Origin: SAR92 bacterium BACL16 MAG-120619-bin48
GTDB lineage: Bacteria > Pseudomonadota > Gammaproteobacteria > Pseudomonadales > Porticoccaceae
DNA length: 64,000 bases
Direction: 5' to 3'
Assembly (NCBI GenBank): GCA_001438605.1
Contig: LIDE01000012.1
Location: 1-64,000, forward strand
In this document: positions 55,355 to 64,000 of the stretch, in pieces
Layout: each line of letters begins with the position of its first letter
Position numbering within the stretch: the first letter of the stretch is position 1
The notes under the pieces: model-generated
What the model saw: the letters and a program-made list of their open reading frames with translations, nothing else
What the model was told of the DNA's origin: nothing
The model's database searches: none
Made by a program: the position numbers and the translations under genes

Positions 55355-56785
55355 TTACTTCTTAACCCAAAAATCGGCGTTTTCAATTCCCGCTTTAACT
55401 GGATCAAAGACTGGATCTAACCCGTCGTCTAATTGTGATTCGTAATCTTTCAGTGCCAACATCGCTGGCTTTTGCAGAATAATAATTGCCACAATATTGA
55501 GCCAGGCCATTATGCCTACACCGACATCACCCAATGCCCAGGCTAAATCAGCGCTTTTGATGCCGCCGTAAACAACGGAGGTCAATACCAGCAATTTGAG
55601 TAAATTGGCTAACCATGGGCGATGCACTTTGCGGTTGATGTACATCACATTGGTCTCGGCAATGTAGTAGTAAGCAACGATGGTGGTAAAGGCAAAAAAC
55701 AGCAGTGCGATGGCCAAAATACTGCTGCCAAAGCCGGGTAAAATGGTGTCGAAGGCTGCCTGCACATAGGCTGGCCCTGCTACAGCGTTGGGCATTCCCT
55801 CATAGAGGAAGCCTCCGTCTGCGTTTTCGACGTTGTACATACCGGTGAGCAAGATCATGAAGGCGGTGGCAGAACAAATAAGCAGTGTATCGATATACAC
55901 CGAAAAGGCCTGAACCAGTCCCTGCTTTACCGGATGGGATACTTCTGCCGCAGCCGCTGGGTGCGGGCCACTGCCCTGTCCAGCTTCGTTGGAGTAAACA
56001 CCGCGCTTAACGCCCCACTGCACTGCCAGACCAATAATGGCGCCATAACCTGCGTCGAGGCCAAAGGCACTGCTGACAATCAATTTGAAGACGGCTGGCA
56101 CCATGTCGATATTGATCACCACAACCACCAGTGAGATGGCGATATAGCCCAGCGCCATCAGCGGCACTGCAACCTGGGCAAAGTGGGCAATGCGCTTTAC
56201 GCCGCCGATAATAATCAGGGCTAGACCAATCGCCAAAAAGCCTGCGGTGAATTTGGCGGGCACGCTCCAAGCAGTTTCCACGGCAGCGACAATGCTGTTT
56301 GATTGAATACCGGGGAGACAAAAGCCCATGGCGACGATTGTCGCGACGGCGAACGTCCACGCGTACCATTTTTGTTTCATGGCTTTTTCGATGTAGTAGG
56401 CGGGACCACCTCGGTAGTTGCCGTTGTCATCTTTTTCTTTGTAAATCTGCGCGAGTGTCGCTTCAACGTAGGCGGTTGATGCGCCGAAGAAGGCTACTGT
56501 CCACATCCAAAACACCGCACCGGGCCCGCCAATGGCGATGGCTGTGGCAACGCCGGCAATATTGCCTGTGCCAACACGGCCTGAAAGGGAGATGGCGAGA
56601 GCCTGAAAAGACGATACGCCAGCGTCTGAACTGCGCCCTTCAAACATGAGTTTGATCATGTGGCGAAAATGCCGCAGCTGCAAAAAGCGTGTGCGCAGAG
56701 AGAAATAGAGGCCGGTGCCGAGGCACAGATAAATGAGTGCCGAGCTCCAGATAATGCTATTCAGATAACTTACAAGTGCTTCCAA
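55355..56785 (-). CDS. agcS: Sodium:alanine symporter (AGCS family)
   Basis: A 476-residue inner-membrane transporter with about 11 helices. AGCS signatures include SLSGRVGTGNIAGVATAIAIGGPGAVFWMW (as neighbouring segments), QWGVKRGVYSNEAGQGSGP and GGPAYYIEKA. It imports alanine or glycine with Na+. The start is TTG with AGGGG eight bases upstream. It lies between a terminator and the FHA gene (46 bp after it, same strand), so it may be cotranscribed with the protease-FHA pair, although the functions differ. Confidence 0.93.
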   Translation of the reverse strand: MEALVSYLNSIIWSSALIYLCLGTGLYFSLRTRFLQLRHFRHMIKLMFEGRSSDAGVSSFQALAISLSGRVGTGNIAGVATAIAIGGPGAVFWMWTVAFFGASTAYVEATLAQIYKEKDDNGNYRGGPAYYIEKAMKQKWYAWTFAVATIVAMGFCLPGIQSNSIVAAVETAWSVPAKFTAGFLAIGLALIIIGGVKRIAHFAQVAVPLMALGYIAISLVVVVINIDMVPAVFKLIVSSAFGLDAGYGAIIGLAVQWGVKRGVYSNEAGQGSGPHPAAAAEVSHPVKQGLVQAFSVYIDTLLICSATAFMILLTGMYNVENADGGFLYEGMPNAVAGPAYVQAAFDTILPGFGSSILAIALLFFAFTTIVAYYYIAETNVMYINRKVHRPWLANLLKLLVLTSVVYGGIKSADLAWALGDVGVGIMAWLNIVAIIILQKPAMLALKDYESQLDDGLDPVFDPVKAGIENADFWVKK

Positions 56786-56831
56786 GATCCATACCCCTTG
56801 ATCATAGTGCGACGGTGGGTCGCGTCAGAGA

Positions 56832-57833
56832 TTAATTATTTTTTTTAGTGCGTACTTTTTGATCTTCCATGGTGCGATCGGCCTCAGTAAAGAGATCGTC
56901 GAGACTGCCTGTGTAGTCATCGAGGCTCGCGCCGTCGGTGAAATGTAACGAGGGAACTTCAAGCCCCGAAAAATAATCTGGATAGGCTGAAAACTCTCCC
57001 CAATCGGCCAATCGCGAAGCCATACTAACAACTAATAGCAAGATCACAAAACCTAGAGAGGTTGACCAGCGCTGGCGCGGCAGTAGATTGGATGCCAGCG
57101 CTAGCATTGCTGATAGCAGAAGTCCCAGCAGGAGCAGTCCGAACAGCGGAATCACGAAGACGTCAAAAATGGGGGCGTTAAAATTGTAACCTGCCACATT
57201 GAAGAGGGCCTCTCCGACGGAAAACAGTGCGCCGGCAATTAATAGCAAGCTGTAATGACCTAAGAAGTGGCTCTCTTCCCGCAAAAATCGTCCTAGAATG
57301 CCGAAAACACCGGCCACGAGCATCAGTATCGCCTGACTTAGCAGGACTTGCATGACGATGTTCTTCCACTGCCACTCAACGAAACTGCTGAGATAGAGGG
57401 AGAGAATATCGACGCTGATGGCTAAGATGGCGATTGGCAACCAAACCGACCAGCGGTTTAATCCGTTGAGCCCTGCCTCTAGCCGATGCAGGCGTTTGGC
57501 TTCATCAACGGGCTGATGCTCGTTGACGATGCGCAAGCGGGTGCGGCCAATTTTAATTTCCGCACCGCTGCCAATAATCACCTCAGTAGACGGGTTAGCG
57601 GTGGCCTCGAGATGACCTGGCTTGAGAATTTCAACGCCGTTGAGGCTTTGCAGGTCAGTCACTTGCCATCCATCGTTGACAAGGTCTAGGCGCAGATGAT
57701 TGGCGGAAACATGGGCATCTCCCAGCACCACGTCATTTTGATAGCTGCGGCCAATGGCTATCGATGGCCCGTCCAAACGGTAAAATTGCTTTCGTTTGCC
57801 GCCCCATCCCAACACTTCAATTATGACGGCCAT
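56832..57833 (-). CDS. FHA-domain integral membrane protein
   Basis: 333 residues. An FHA phosphothreonine-binding domain spans about 23-100 (SIAIGRSYQNDVVLGDAHVS, DLQSLNGVEIL), with the conserved GRS..N..S.NH pattern. It is followed by about five or six membrane helices at ~130-280 (IAILAISVDILSLYL, LLIAGALFSVGEALF, VFVIPLFGLLLLGLLLSAMLAL) and a short acidic tail. It overlaps the secreted protease gene by 13 bp, suggesting a coupled membrane system that links a cytoplasmic phospho-signal with an exported protease. No kinase is adjacent. The overall architecture is unfamiliar to me. Confidence 0.8.
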   Translation of the reverse strand: MAVIIEVLGWGGKRKQFYRLDGPSIAIGRSYQNDVVLGDAHVSANHLRLDLVNDGWQVTDLQSLNGVEILKPGHLEATANPSTEVIIGSGAEIKIGRTRLRIVNEHQPVDEAKRLHRLEAGLNGLNRWSVWLPIAILAISVDILSLYLSSFVEWQWKNIVMQVLLSQAILMLVAGVFGILGRFLREESHFLGHYSLLLIAGALFSVGEALFNVAGYNFNAPIFDVFVIPLFGLLLLGLLLSAMLALASNLLPRQRWSTSLGFVILLLVVSMASRLADWGEFSAYPDYFSGLEVPSLHFTDGASLDDYTGSLDDLFTEADRTMEDQKVRTKKNN

Positions 57834-59134
57834 TTGGCAACTCCCAAAAATCGCTGCACAAAGCGTTTAGCGTTGTCCTGACTCACTCCGGCAAGGGTGA
57901 AATGGCTGATAAACGCTGCGCGCGACGCATCGACGGTGCCGTGTAAAAACAGGACGTCGTAGAGGTCGGGAAAGTCTTTGTAGGCGCGAACACAGAAGAT
58001 GTTTTTGCTTTTGCGGCTATCACTGTTGCGATTCTCGGCAAGGGCGAGGAATTGGCTATCGCAACGATACTCACCCAGGTCCTCTTCACTGCCTTTATTG
58101 CCAGGCGCAAAGTCACCAAATAGTCGCTCATAGTAGGCATAAAACTGCATTGGATTGAGCTTGTCCGCTTCGAGCCAAAAAAACTGATACTCCATGACGC
58201 CGGTGTTAAAGCCGCCGCTGAGATAGATATTGTCCTCGCTTCGACAGGTGCGGTCGGCACTGCGAAACTGTGCTTTCTCGGATGCGCTATTTGAGCCACC
58301 CCAACATTTCGCGAAGGGCACTATTTCGGCAATCACTTGGGCGCTGCCCAGTGACATGGTCGGCCACTCAAGGGCGAAAAGGCGGGAGAACTTGTCTGCC
58401 TGATCGGCTTTTAGCTGCTCGCCGATACGCTGCGTGAAATCACTTACCCCTTGCCCTCTGGCGCGATGCTCGGCACGCAGGTTGTGCAGCGCCTTCACCG
58501 GCACGAGAAAGCTGACTTGATTGCCCGCGGTGGAAACATTGATTCCGACAACCTCCCCAGTTTCGCTCAGTGTCGGGCCACCACTCATACCGGCATTGAG
58601 GGAGCCTGTGAAATGTACGCGGGGATGGTAGCTGGTCTGATTGACGCCATTGTAGGTGCCGGGAACCACGGTCAGGCCAAGATCCAGCGGATTGCCTAGA
58701 GCGAACAAGGGTGAACCCATATCAGGTTCAACCATCGCCAAGGGCAGCGGTGATGGCATGGTATCTTGGGTTTGCAGCAGTGCTAGGTCGTTGACTACAT
58801 CGACATCAACCAGCTGCAAATCGCCGGTGCTGTCATCGGCAGCGCTATATTCAATTCTGTATTGTCCGGGTTCGCTCGCGGCCAGCTGCACAACGTGATA
58901 ATTCGTGGCAATAAGTCCATCGCTCTCAATGACAAAACCCGAGCCAATGGCACTCTTGCTGCCGGAGGTAATATCAATAATGCGTATCTGTAAAATACTG
59001 GCTTTGTTGTCGGAAAAAAGTGACCGCGCACTTTCCGTTTGGGCCAGGCTGCCAAGAGGCCAAATAATCAGCGAGACAAGCAGGCTAAGATAGAAAAAAA
59101 GGCGTGAGGGCCTGACATGACGGTGGATGTGCAA
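57821..59134 (-). CDS. Exported trypsin-like serine protease (HtrA-type fold, no PDZ seen)
   Basis: About 437 residues from TTG 59134, which has GGGAG seven bases upstream; a TTG at 59173 adds 13. A signal peptide (LFFYLSLLVSLIIWPLGSLAQ) is followed by a chymotrypsin-fold domain. In the longer numbering the triad is His93 (ATNYHVVQ), Asp129 (VVNDLALLQT) and Ser197 (NAGMSGGPTLSE). The C-terminal ~200 residues, with several cysteines (AKCWGGSN, RTCRSEDN, YRCDSQF, IFCVRAY), match no domain I know; no PDZ is evident. Predicted periplasmic or secreted. It overlaps the FHA gene. Confidence 0.85.
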   Translation of the reverse strand: MHIHRHVRPSRLFFYLSLLVSLIIWPLGSLAQTESARSLFSDNKASILQIRIIDITSGSKSAIGSGFVIESDGLIATNYHVVQLAASEPGQYRIEYSAADDSTGDLQLVDVDVVNDLALLQTQDTMPSPLPLAMVEPDMGSPLFALGNPLDLGLTVVPGTYNGVNQTSYHPRVHFTGSLNAGMSGGPTLSETGEVVGINVSTAGNQVSFLVPVKALHNLRAEHRARGQGVSDFTQRIGEQLKADQADKFSRLFALEWPTMSLGSAQVIAEIVPFAKCWGGSNSASEKAQFRSADRTCRSEDNIYLSGGFNTGVMEYQFFWLEADKLNPMQFYAYYERLFGDFAPGNKGSEEDLGEYRCDSQFLALAENRNSDSRKSKNIFCVRAYKDFPDLYDVLFLHGTVDASRAAFISHFTLAGVSQDNAKRFVQRFLGVAKWPS

Positions 59135-59298
59135 TAGGTGACTCCCAATTAAATTGCTGCGGTATTCTTTCAATACATCCCCGCTATTACAAGCACTGTC
59201 TGTTTGCGCGTAGCTATTTCAGGATTATGCACGTTAAAATGCGTGCTCATTTGCACTGACCCCGCCTGCCCGTCTTACATTACAGGAAAATCTCTCGC

Positions 59299-61569
59299 AT
59301 GACCGACTCATTCAAAGAAAGCGCGCTGAAATATCACACCCATCCCCGTCCGGGAAAACTTGAAATTCGTCCAACAACGCCCTTGGCGAACAAGCGCGAT
59401 CTTTCTCTAGCCTACTCACCGGGCGTCGCCTACGCCTGTCAGCTAATCGAAGAGCGCCCAACCGCTGCAGCCGAAGTGACCGCGCGCGGTAACCTGGTTG
59501 CGGTAATTACCAACGGTACTGCGGTACTCGGTCTGGGCAATATTGGGCCTCTGGCCGCAAAGCCGGTGATGGAGGGTAAGGCTGTTCTGTTTAAAAAGTT
59601 TGCCAATATCGACGTGTTCGATCTTGAGATTGATGAAACCGATGTGGACAAGCTGGTCGATATTATTGCTTCTCTCGAGCCTACCTTTGGCGGGATTAAT
59701 CTTGAGGACATTAAAGCGCCGGAATGTTTTATGGTGGAGAAAAAGCTCCGCGAGCGCATGAAAATCCCCGTTTTCCATGACGACCAACACGGTACGGCAA
59801 TTGTTGCTGCCGCTGCAATTTACAACGGACTGCGTATCGTCGACAAAAAGTTTGAAGATGTAAAACTGGTGGTCTCTGGCGCAGGCGCGGCGAGTATCGC
59901 CTGTGTCGATCTGCTGGTGAGCATGGGGCTGCAAAAGAAAAATGTGCGCATGATCGATCGCACTGGCGTTATCTATGCCGGCCGCACCGAGGGTATGAAC
60001 CCGTGGAAGGAAGCGTACGCTGTGGAGACCAGTGATCGCACCATTGAAGATGCGATTGAGGGTGCCGATCTGTTTATGGGTCTGTCTGGCCCTGGCGTTT
60101 TAAACGGCGAAATGCTGAAGAAGATGGGCGAAAAGCCGATTATTTTGGCGATGTCGAATCCGATTCCCGAGATCATGCCGGAGGAGGCAATGGCAGCACG
60201 GCCAGATGCAATTCTGGCCACGGGTCGCTCTGACTACCCTAACCAAGTGAATAATGTTCTCTGCTTTCCGTTTATTTTCCGCGGCGCATTAGACTGCGGT
60301 GCGTCGACTATTAACGAAGAGATGAAAATGGCCGCCGTGAAGGCGATCGCTGACCTCGCGCTAAAGGAAACCTCCGATGTGGTGGCAGCGGCCTATGTGG
60401 GCGAGAAACTGCGTTTCGGTCGCGACTACCTTATTCCAAAACCCTTTGACCCCCGTCTAATCGAAGACGTGCCAATGGCTGTGGTTAAAGCGGCGATGGC
60501 CAGCGGTGTGGCCACGCGACCGATCGAAGATTTCGAAGCCTATCGCCAAACCCTGCATGAGTTTGTCAATCAAGCGGGACTGTTTATGCAGCCGATTATT
60601 GAAGTGGCGAAAAAGTCACCGGCAAAAATAGTCTACGCCGAGGGTGAAAATGACGATGTGTTAATGGCTGTGCAGGCGGTGATTGACGAAAAGATTGCCA
60701 AACCGATTTTGATCGGCCGGCGCCACAAAATCGAAGCCGGCATTGAGCGTCTTGGTTTGCGTATCGACCTCGATGTGGACGTGGAAGTCTACATCCCCGC
60801 CGACAACGAAAAGCATGAAGCCTATGCCGCGTTTTACCATGCCAAAGTGGGCCGCAGTGGCGTGTCTGTTGCAGCGGCGAGAAAAATAATGCGCGATGAC
60901 AACACTGCGATTGCTGCGGTCATGGTTGCGATGGGTGAAGCAGGCGGATTAATTTGTGGCAAGGTTGGGCGCTTTGACTTCCATCTGCGAGAAATTATGC
61001 AGTTGCTCGGTTCGGAGAAAAAAGATCAACTCGTGTCGACGTCAGCGGTTCTCTTAATGGACGATGGCCCGCTGTTTTTGGCAGACACTGCCATGAATAT
61101 TGATCCGACGGCGGAGGAGCTCGCCACCATTACGGAAGCCTGTATGGACTTGGTCGCACGCTTTGGCATTGAACCCAAAGTCGCCCTGTTGTCCCATTCA
61201 AACTTTGGCACGTCCAATGCGCCGTCCGCGAAAAAAGTACGTCAGGCGGCAGAAATTTTGCGCGAACGGCACAAGACGGTGCAAATAGATGGTGAGATGC
61301 ATGTGTTGAGCGCCCTTAATCCTGCACTGCGCAAGACTATTTATCCTCAGGCTAATCTGTCGGGCCGGGCCAATGTCTTGGTAATGCCCAACCTCGATGC
61401 GGCGAATATTGCCATGGGATTGATTCGCTCGCTGACTGACGCGCTGCTGATCGGTCCGTTTATTACGGGGCTGGCAAAACCTGCGCATGTTGTTATTCCG
61501 TCGGTATCATCGCGCGGTATTTTCAATATGACAGCACTGACGGTTGCCGATATCCATCAACGCAAGTAA
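59299..61569 (+). CDS. maeB: NADP-dependent malic enzyme with phosphotransacetylase-like domain
   Basis: A 756-residue MaeB-type hybrid that decarboxylates malate to pyruvate, making NADPH. The N-terminal malic domain contains [26 protein letters not shown] and [11 protein letters not shown]. The NAD(P)-binding domain has [16 protein letters not shown]. From ~430 to the end lies a phosphate-acetyltransferase-like domain ([38 protein letters not shown]), usually regulatory through acetyl-CoA. A TAAAAT with GC-rich bases after it (59235-59246) may be its -10 element. Confidence 0.96.
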   Translation: MTDSFKESALKYHTHPRPGKLEIRPTTPLANKRDLSLAYSPGVAYACQLIEERPTAAAEVTARGNLVAVITNGTAVLGLGNIGPLAAKPVMEGKAVLFKKFANIDVFDLEIDETDVDKLVDIIASLEPTFGGINLEDIKAPECFMVEKKLRERMKIPVFHDDQHGTAIVAAAAIYNGLRIVDKKFEDVKLVVSGAGAASIACVDLLVSMGLQKKNVRMIDRTGVIYAGRTEGMNPWKEAYAVETSDRTIEDAIEGADLFMGLSGPGVLNGEMLKKMGEKPIILAMSNPIPEIMPEEAMAARPDAILATGRSDYPNQVNNVLCFPFIFRGALDCGASTINEEMKMAAVKAIADLALKETSDVVAAAYVGEKLRFGRDYLIPKPFDPRLIEDVPMAVVKAAMASGVATRPIEDFEAYRQTLHEFVNQAGLFMQPIIEVAKKSPAKIVYAEGENDDVLMAVQAVIDEKIAKPILIGRRHKIEAGIERLGLRIDLDVDVEVYIPADNEKHEAYAAFYHAKVGRSGVSVAAARKIMRDDNTAIAAVMVAMGEAGGLICGKVGRFDFHLREIMQLLGSEKKDQLVSTSAVLLMDDGPLFLADTAMNIDPTAEELATITEACMDLVARFGIEPKVALLSHSNFGTSNAPSAKKVRQAAEILRERHKTVQIDGEMHVLSALNPALRKTIYPQANLSGRANVLVMPNLDAANIAMGLIRSLTDALLIGPFITGLAKPAHVVIPSVSSRGIFNMTALTVADIHQRK

Positions 61570-61582
61570 CTCAACAGCGGCA

Positions 61583-61609
61583 TTGGCGAGAGGAATACTC
61601 TCTCGCCAA
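61583..61609. terminator. Hairpin between convergent maeB and rsmI
   Basis: Perfect 10-bp stem TTGGCGAGAG / CTCTCGCCAA with a 7-nt loop, 13 bp after the maeB stop and 5 bp before the rsmI stop. There is no T-run on either strand, so it is a weak or Rho-assisted terminator, or an RNA 3'-end stabiliser. Confidence 0.5.
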
Positions 61610-61614
61610 GGTCA

Positions 61615-62460
61615 CTATCCTTTCTGAGCCAGCGCCATTTGATAGAACTGCTTTTTGTCACCACCGGTGATTTTGGCCGCCAGCGCCGCTGCCTTCGCGG
61701 CCGGCAACTCTGTGAGCAGCAGCCGCAACAGCCGCTCGTCATCCACTGAGGTTGCCGTTGTGGTGATCTCGCTCGCGCCGAGCACCAATACAATCTCTCC
61801 GCGCTGCTGATTACTGTCGGTTTCAACCTTCACGAGTAACTCTGCCAAGGTGCCATACAAATAGGTTTCAAAGGTTTTGGTGATTTCTCGCGCAATAAAG
61901 CCAATATGCGCTCCGCCAAAAACCGCTATCGCGTCTTTGAGGCACTCCAAAATACGGTGTGGCGCCTCGTAGAACACCATGGTCTCATCAACGCCTTTGA
62001 GTTGTTCAAAACTCTTGATGCGCTGACTGCTCTTTGCCGGTAAAAATCCGATAAAACGAAATTTGTCGGTGGGTAAGCCTGCCACGCTGAGCGCTGCTAT
62101 GGCGGCGCAGGCGCCAGGGATGGGTACGACAGCAAAGCCCTGCTCACGGGCCGCGAGCACAAGACGATAACCGGGGTCAGAAATCAGCGGTGTACCCGCA
62201 TCGGAAATTAATGCAATATCTTGCCCAGAAGCGAGTCGCTTAAGAATTTTGTAGCTGCTAGTCTTGTCACTGTGATCGTGATACGCCACTAACGGTTTAT
62301 CAATGCGAAAATGATCCAGCAATTTTTTGCTGTGGCGGGTATCCTCACAGGCAATGGCGCTAACTGATTGAAGCGTCTCGATGGCGCGAGGTACCATATC
62401 ACCCAGATTACCAATGGGTGTGGCGACAATATATAACGTACCGGATTGATTTGAATTCAT
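61615..62460 (-). CDS. rsmI: 16S rRNA (C1402-2'-O)-methyltransferase RsmI
   Basis: A 281-residue tetrapyrrole-methylase-fold enzyme that methylates the ribose of C1402 in 16S rRNA. Signatures GTLYIVATPIGNLGDM, ACEDTRHSKKLL, LISDAGTPLISDPGYRLV and VFYEAPHRI are intact. Its ATG (62458-62460) overlaps by two bases the ATG of the divergent lpoA (62459-62461), so both promoters must lie inside the other gene's 5' coding region. Confidence 0.96.
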   Translation of the reverse strand: MNSNQSGTLYIVATPIGNLGDMVPRAIETLQSVSAIACEDTRHSKKLLDHFRIDKPLVAYHDHSDKTSSYKILKRLASGQDIALISDAGTPLISDPGYRLVLAAREQGFAVVPIPGACAAIAALSVAGLPTDKFRFIGFLPAKSSQRIKSFEQLKGVDETMVFYEAPHRILECLKDAIAVFGGAHIGFIAREITKTFETYLYGTLAELLVKVETDSNQQRGEIVLVLGASEITTTATSVDDERLLRLLLTELPAAKAAALAAKITGGDKKQFYQMALAQKG

Positions 62461-64000
62461 GACTAAAAGACTGTTTCTCTCGATAATTTATGCAGGATGC
62501 ATCTTAGCCTTTATCGGGGGCTGTGCGCCAACAACTACGCAACAATCGGCCGTGCCGCGCATGACCTCCGGTGCGCAAACTCAAGAGTCGGATCCCTCGC
62601 TGCTGCGCCAAGCTGAACGCACGGCTGACCGCGCTCTGATGCCGGGTGTTACTACCCGCGATTCACTGCTGTTAGATGCTGCCCTGCTCTTTGCTCAGGG
62701 CGGAGATGTCACTCAGAGCCTTGAAACCTTGCAGCTGATCAATCCTGACAATCTCTCTGATGACTTTTACAGTGAGTACATTCTTCTCGGCGTCGAGCTG
62801 GATCTCACCACTCACCAGCTGGCGGCAGCACACCAGCGCTTAAAGCAGCCGCGCTTTAACGCTGCGCGCAACAATCTGAGCGCCAATTTTTCCCAGCGCC
62901 TGCTGAGCCTTGAAAGTGATCTCTACTACGCTGAGGGCAACGTAGAGCAGAGCATTGCGCAGTCTGTCGCTCTGGCCGAGCTGTTTAGTCTGACAAAACC
63001 GACAGAACAGAAGTCTATCGCTCTGATCCAAAATAAAATTTGGCGTCAACTCAACGAGCTGCCCTTTTACAAGCTGCAAAAAGCTAAACTCGGCGCCAAA
63101 GATGTTCTGTCTGGGTGGCGCGAATTAGCCGTCACCATGCGCTACCAACAGGGTGACCGCATGGCTCAAGAGCGTCTATTTAATGTGTGGAAACAGCGCT
63201 GGCCGCAGCATCCCGCGGCGATTGTTACGCCCTCTGCTCTGAAAAGAAAAGCGCGTGACACCACCGTTGAAACTGTTGCCCTGCTGCTTCCGCTGCAAAA
63301 TGAATACGCTATTCCGAGCGAAACTCTGCTCAACGGTTTTATGAGCGCCTATTACGAAAGCATGGCGCGTGGCAGCGCGGTGCCTCACGTCGATATCTTG
63401 GATACCTCTTCGCGCCCCATCGAAGACGTCTACAACAGCGCCATCGAGCGCGGGGCACAGAGAGTCATCGGCCCCATGCGGCAGTCGCAGGTGGAGGAGC
63501 TGCTGTTATTGCCGACGCTGAGCGTGCCGACGATTACTCTAAACCGCATCGATAAAGCCCTTGATAATCCCCCTGCCAATCTATTTCAGTTTGGCCTTTC
63601 CGCATTGGATGAGGTGGAGCAAATCGCTGACCGGGCGTGGCAGCAAGGGAAAGTCAATGCGCTGATTATTTCCCCGAACAATGGCTGGGGCGAGCGCGCG
63701 AGTGCCCATTTTGTTCGCTACTGGCAAGATAAAGGGGGCGTGATTACCAATGCCGTCAGCTATGGCCAGTCAACCAATGATTTCACCAGTCTTCTCAAGG
63801 CGCCTCTGGAGATTGATCTCAGCGAGCAGCGCGGGCTTGAATTGCGTCGCTACGTCAATCGCAATTTGTCCTATACCCCGCGCCGACGGCAGGATATCGA
63901 TTTTGTTGTAGTGCTGGGCTATTCGGAAAAAGTGCGGCAGATAAAGCCTGCTTTGGACTTTCTCTACGCTGGTGATTTGCCGGTCTATGCCACATCGCAC
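62459..64000 (+). CDS. lpoA: Penicillin-binding protein activator LpoA (partial, 3' end outside window)
   Basis: 514 codons are visible with no stop. A lipoprotein signal ends at IGGC (Cys22), so the protein is expected in the outer membrane facing the periplasm. An N-terminal TPR-like region (about 50-250) is followed by a periplasmic-binding-protein-like domain (VALLLPLQNEYAIPSETLL, RVIGPMRQSQVEELL, ALIISPNNGWGERAS, VVVLGYSEKVRQIKPAL). LpoA activates PBP1A for peptidoglycan synthesis. The rsmI-lpoA divergent pair is the conserved gammaproteobacterial arrangement. E. coli LpoA is about 680 residues, so roughly a quarter is missing. Confidence 0.9.
   Translation, partial: MTKRLFLSIIYAGCILAFIGGCAPTTTQQSAVPRMTSGAQTQESDPSLLRQAERTADRALMPGVTTRDSLLLDAALLFAQGGDVTQSLETLQLINPDNLSDDFYSEYILLGVELDLTTHQLAAAHQRLKQPRFNAARNNLSANFSQRLLSLESDLYYAEGNVEQSIAQSVALAELFSLTKPTEQKSIALIQNKIWRQLNELPFYKLQKAKLGAKDVLSGWRELAVTMRYQQGDRMAQERLFNVWKQRWPQHPAAIVTPSALKRKARDTTVETVALLLPLQNEYAIPSETLLNGFMSAYYESMARGSAVPHVDILDTSSRPIEDVYNSAIERGAQRVIGPMRQSQVEELLLLPTLSVPTITLNRIDKALDNPPANLFQFGLSALDEVEQIADRAWQQGKVNALIISPNNGWGERASAHFVRYWQDKGGVITNAVSYGQSTNDFTSLLKAPLEIDLSEQRGLELRRYVNRNLSYTPRRRQDIDFVVVLGYSEKVRQIKPALDFLYAGDLPVYATSH

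Overview
The window is a chromosomal segment of a gammaproteobacterium, dense in housekeeping genes and without visible transposases, phage genes, CRISPR arrays, tRNAs or rRNAs. Protein signatures and gene order (suhB-trmJ-isc-ndk-rlmN-pilW-ispG-hisS-yfgM; dcd-mrp-metG-rnf; arsC-wrbA...hda-DUF2066-purM-purN-DUF3108; argG...pyrC-rnt) match the arrangement I know from Pseudomonas and its relatives. The mix of Na+-type transporters, a Fec-like surface-signalling module and DUF3604 suggests a marine lineage such as the Cellvibrionales/SAR92/OM60 group. That placement is inference only.

Layout: 1-13.7 kb (minus strand) holds yfgM (partial), hisS, ispG, pilW, rlmN, ndk, a GGDEF-EAL gene, then the complete Isc iron-sulfur operon (iscR-S-U-A-hscB-hscA-fdx-iscX, with a clear IscR site in front of iscR) and trmJ. 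suhB (13.85 kb) is divergent. 14.7-19.0 kb is an accessory cluster (HupE/UreJ-like membrane protein, membrane-anchored parvulin, secreted DUF3604 protein, DUF4345 protein). 19.3-23.3 kb carries an APC permease, a zinc alcohol dehydrogenase and an aldehyde dehydrogenase. 23.3-33.8 kb is a conserved block: thioredoxin-like lipoprotein, YihY, ArsC, WrbA, DUF2069, SppA, Hda, DUF2066, PurM, PurN, DUF3108, DUF3014. 33.9-43.3 kb has dcd, a short mrp, metG and the rnf/rsx electron-transport operon (A-B-C-D-G-E), followed by an orphan ThDP enzyme. 45-48.6 kb has a VOC protein, a PLP dehydratase, CorA and MscS. 48.7-55.3 kb holds argG and pyrC-rnt, separated by an accessory sigma/FecR/TonB-receptor module and a formyltransferase. 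55.4-64 kb has an AGCS symporter, an FHA membrane protein overlapping a secreted trypsin-like protease, maeB, rsmI and the start of lpoA.

Functionally the window centres on Fe-S cluster biogenesis (Isc) and its clients (IspG, RlmN, Rnf), nucleotide and purine/pyrimidine synthesis (ndk, purMN, dcd, pyrC), tRNA charging and RNA modification (hisS, metG, trmJ, rlmN, rsmI), and envelope functions.

The most unusual observations are: (1) a surface-signalling TonB receptor reduced to an N-terminal stub whose last ~32 codons look like the tail of a glutaminase gene, i.e. a deletion-fusion scar downstream of an intact sigma/FecR pair; (2) the DUF4345/DUF3604/parvulin/HupE-like cluster, a candidate uncharacterised envelope system; (3) a coupled secreted protease-FHA membrane protein pair; (4) several short tandem repeats (2x18, 4x12, 5x16, 2x14 bp) at gene ends or between genes.
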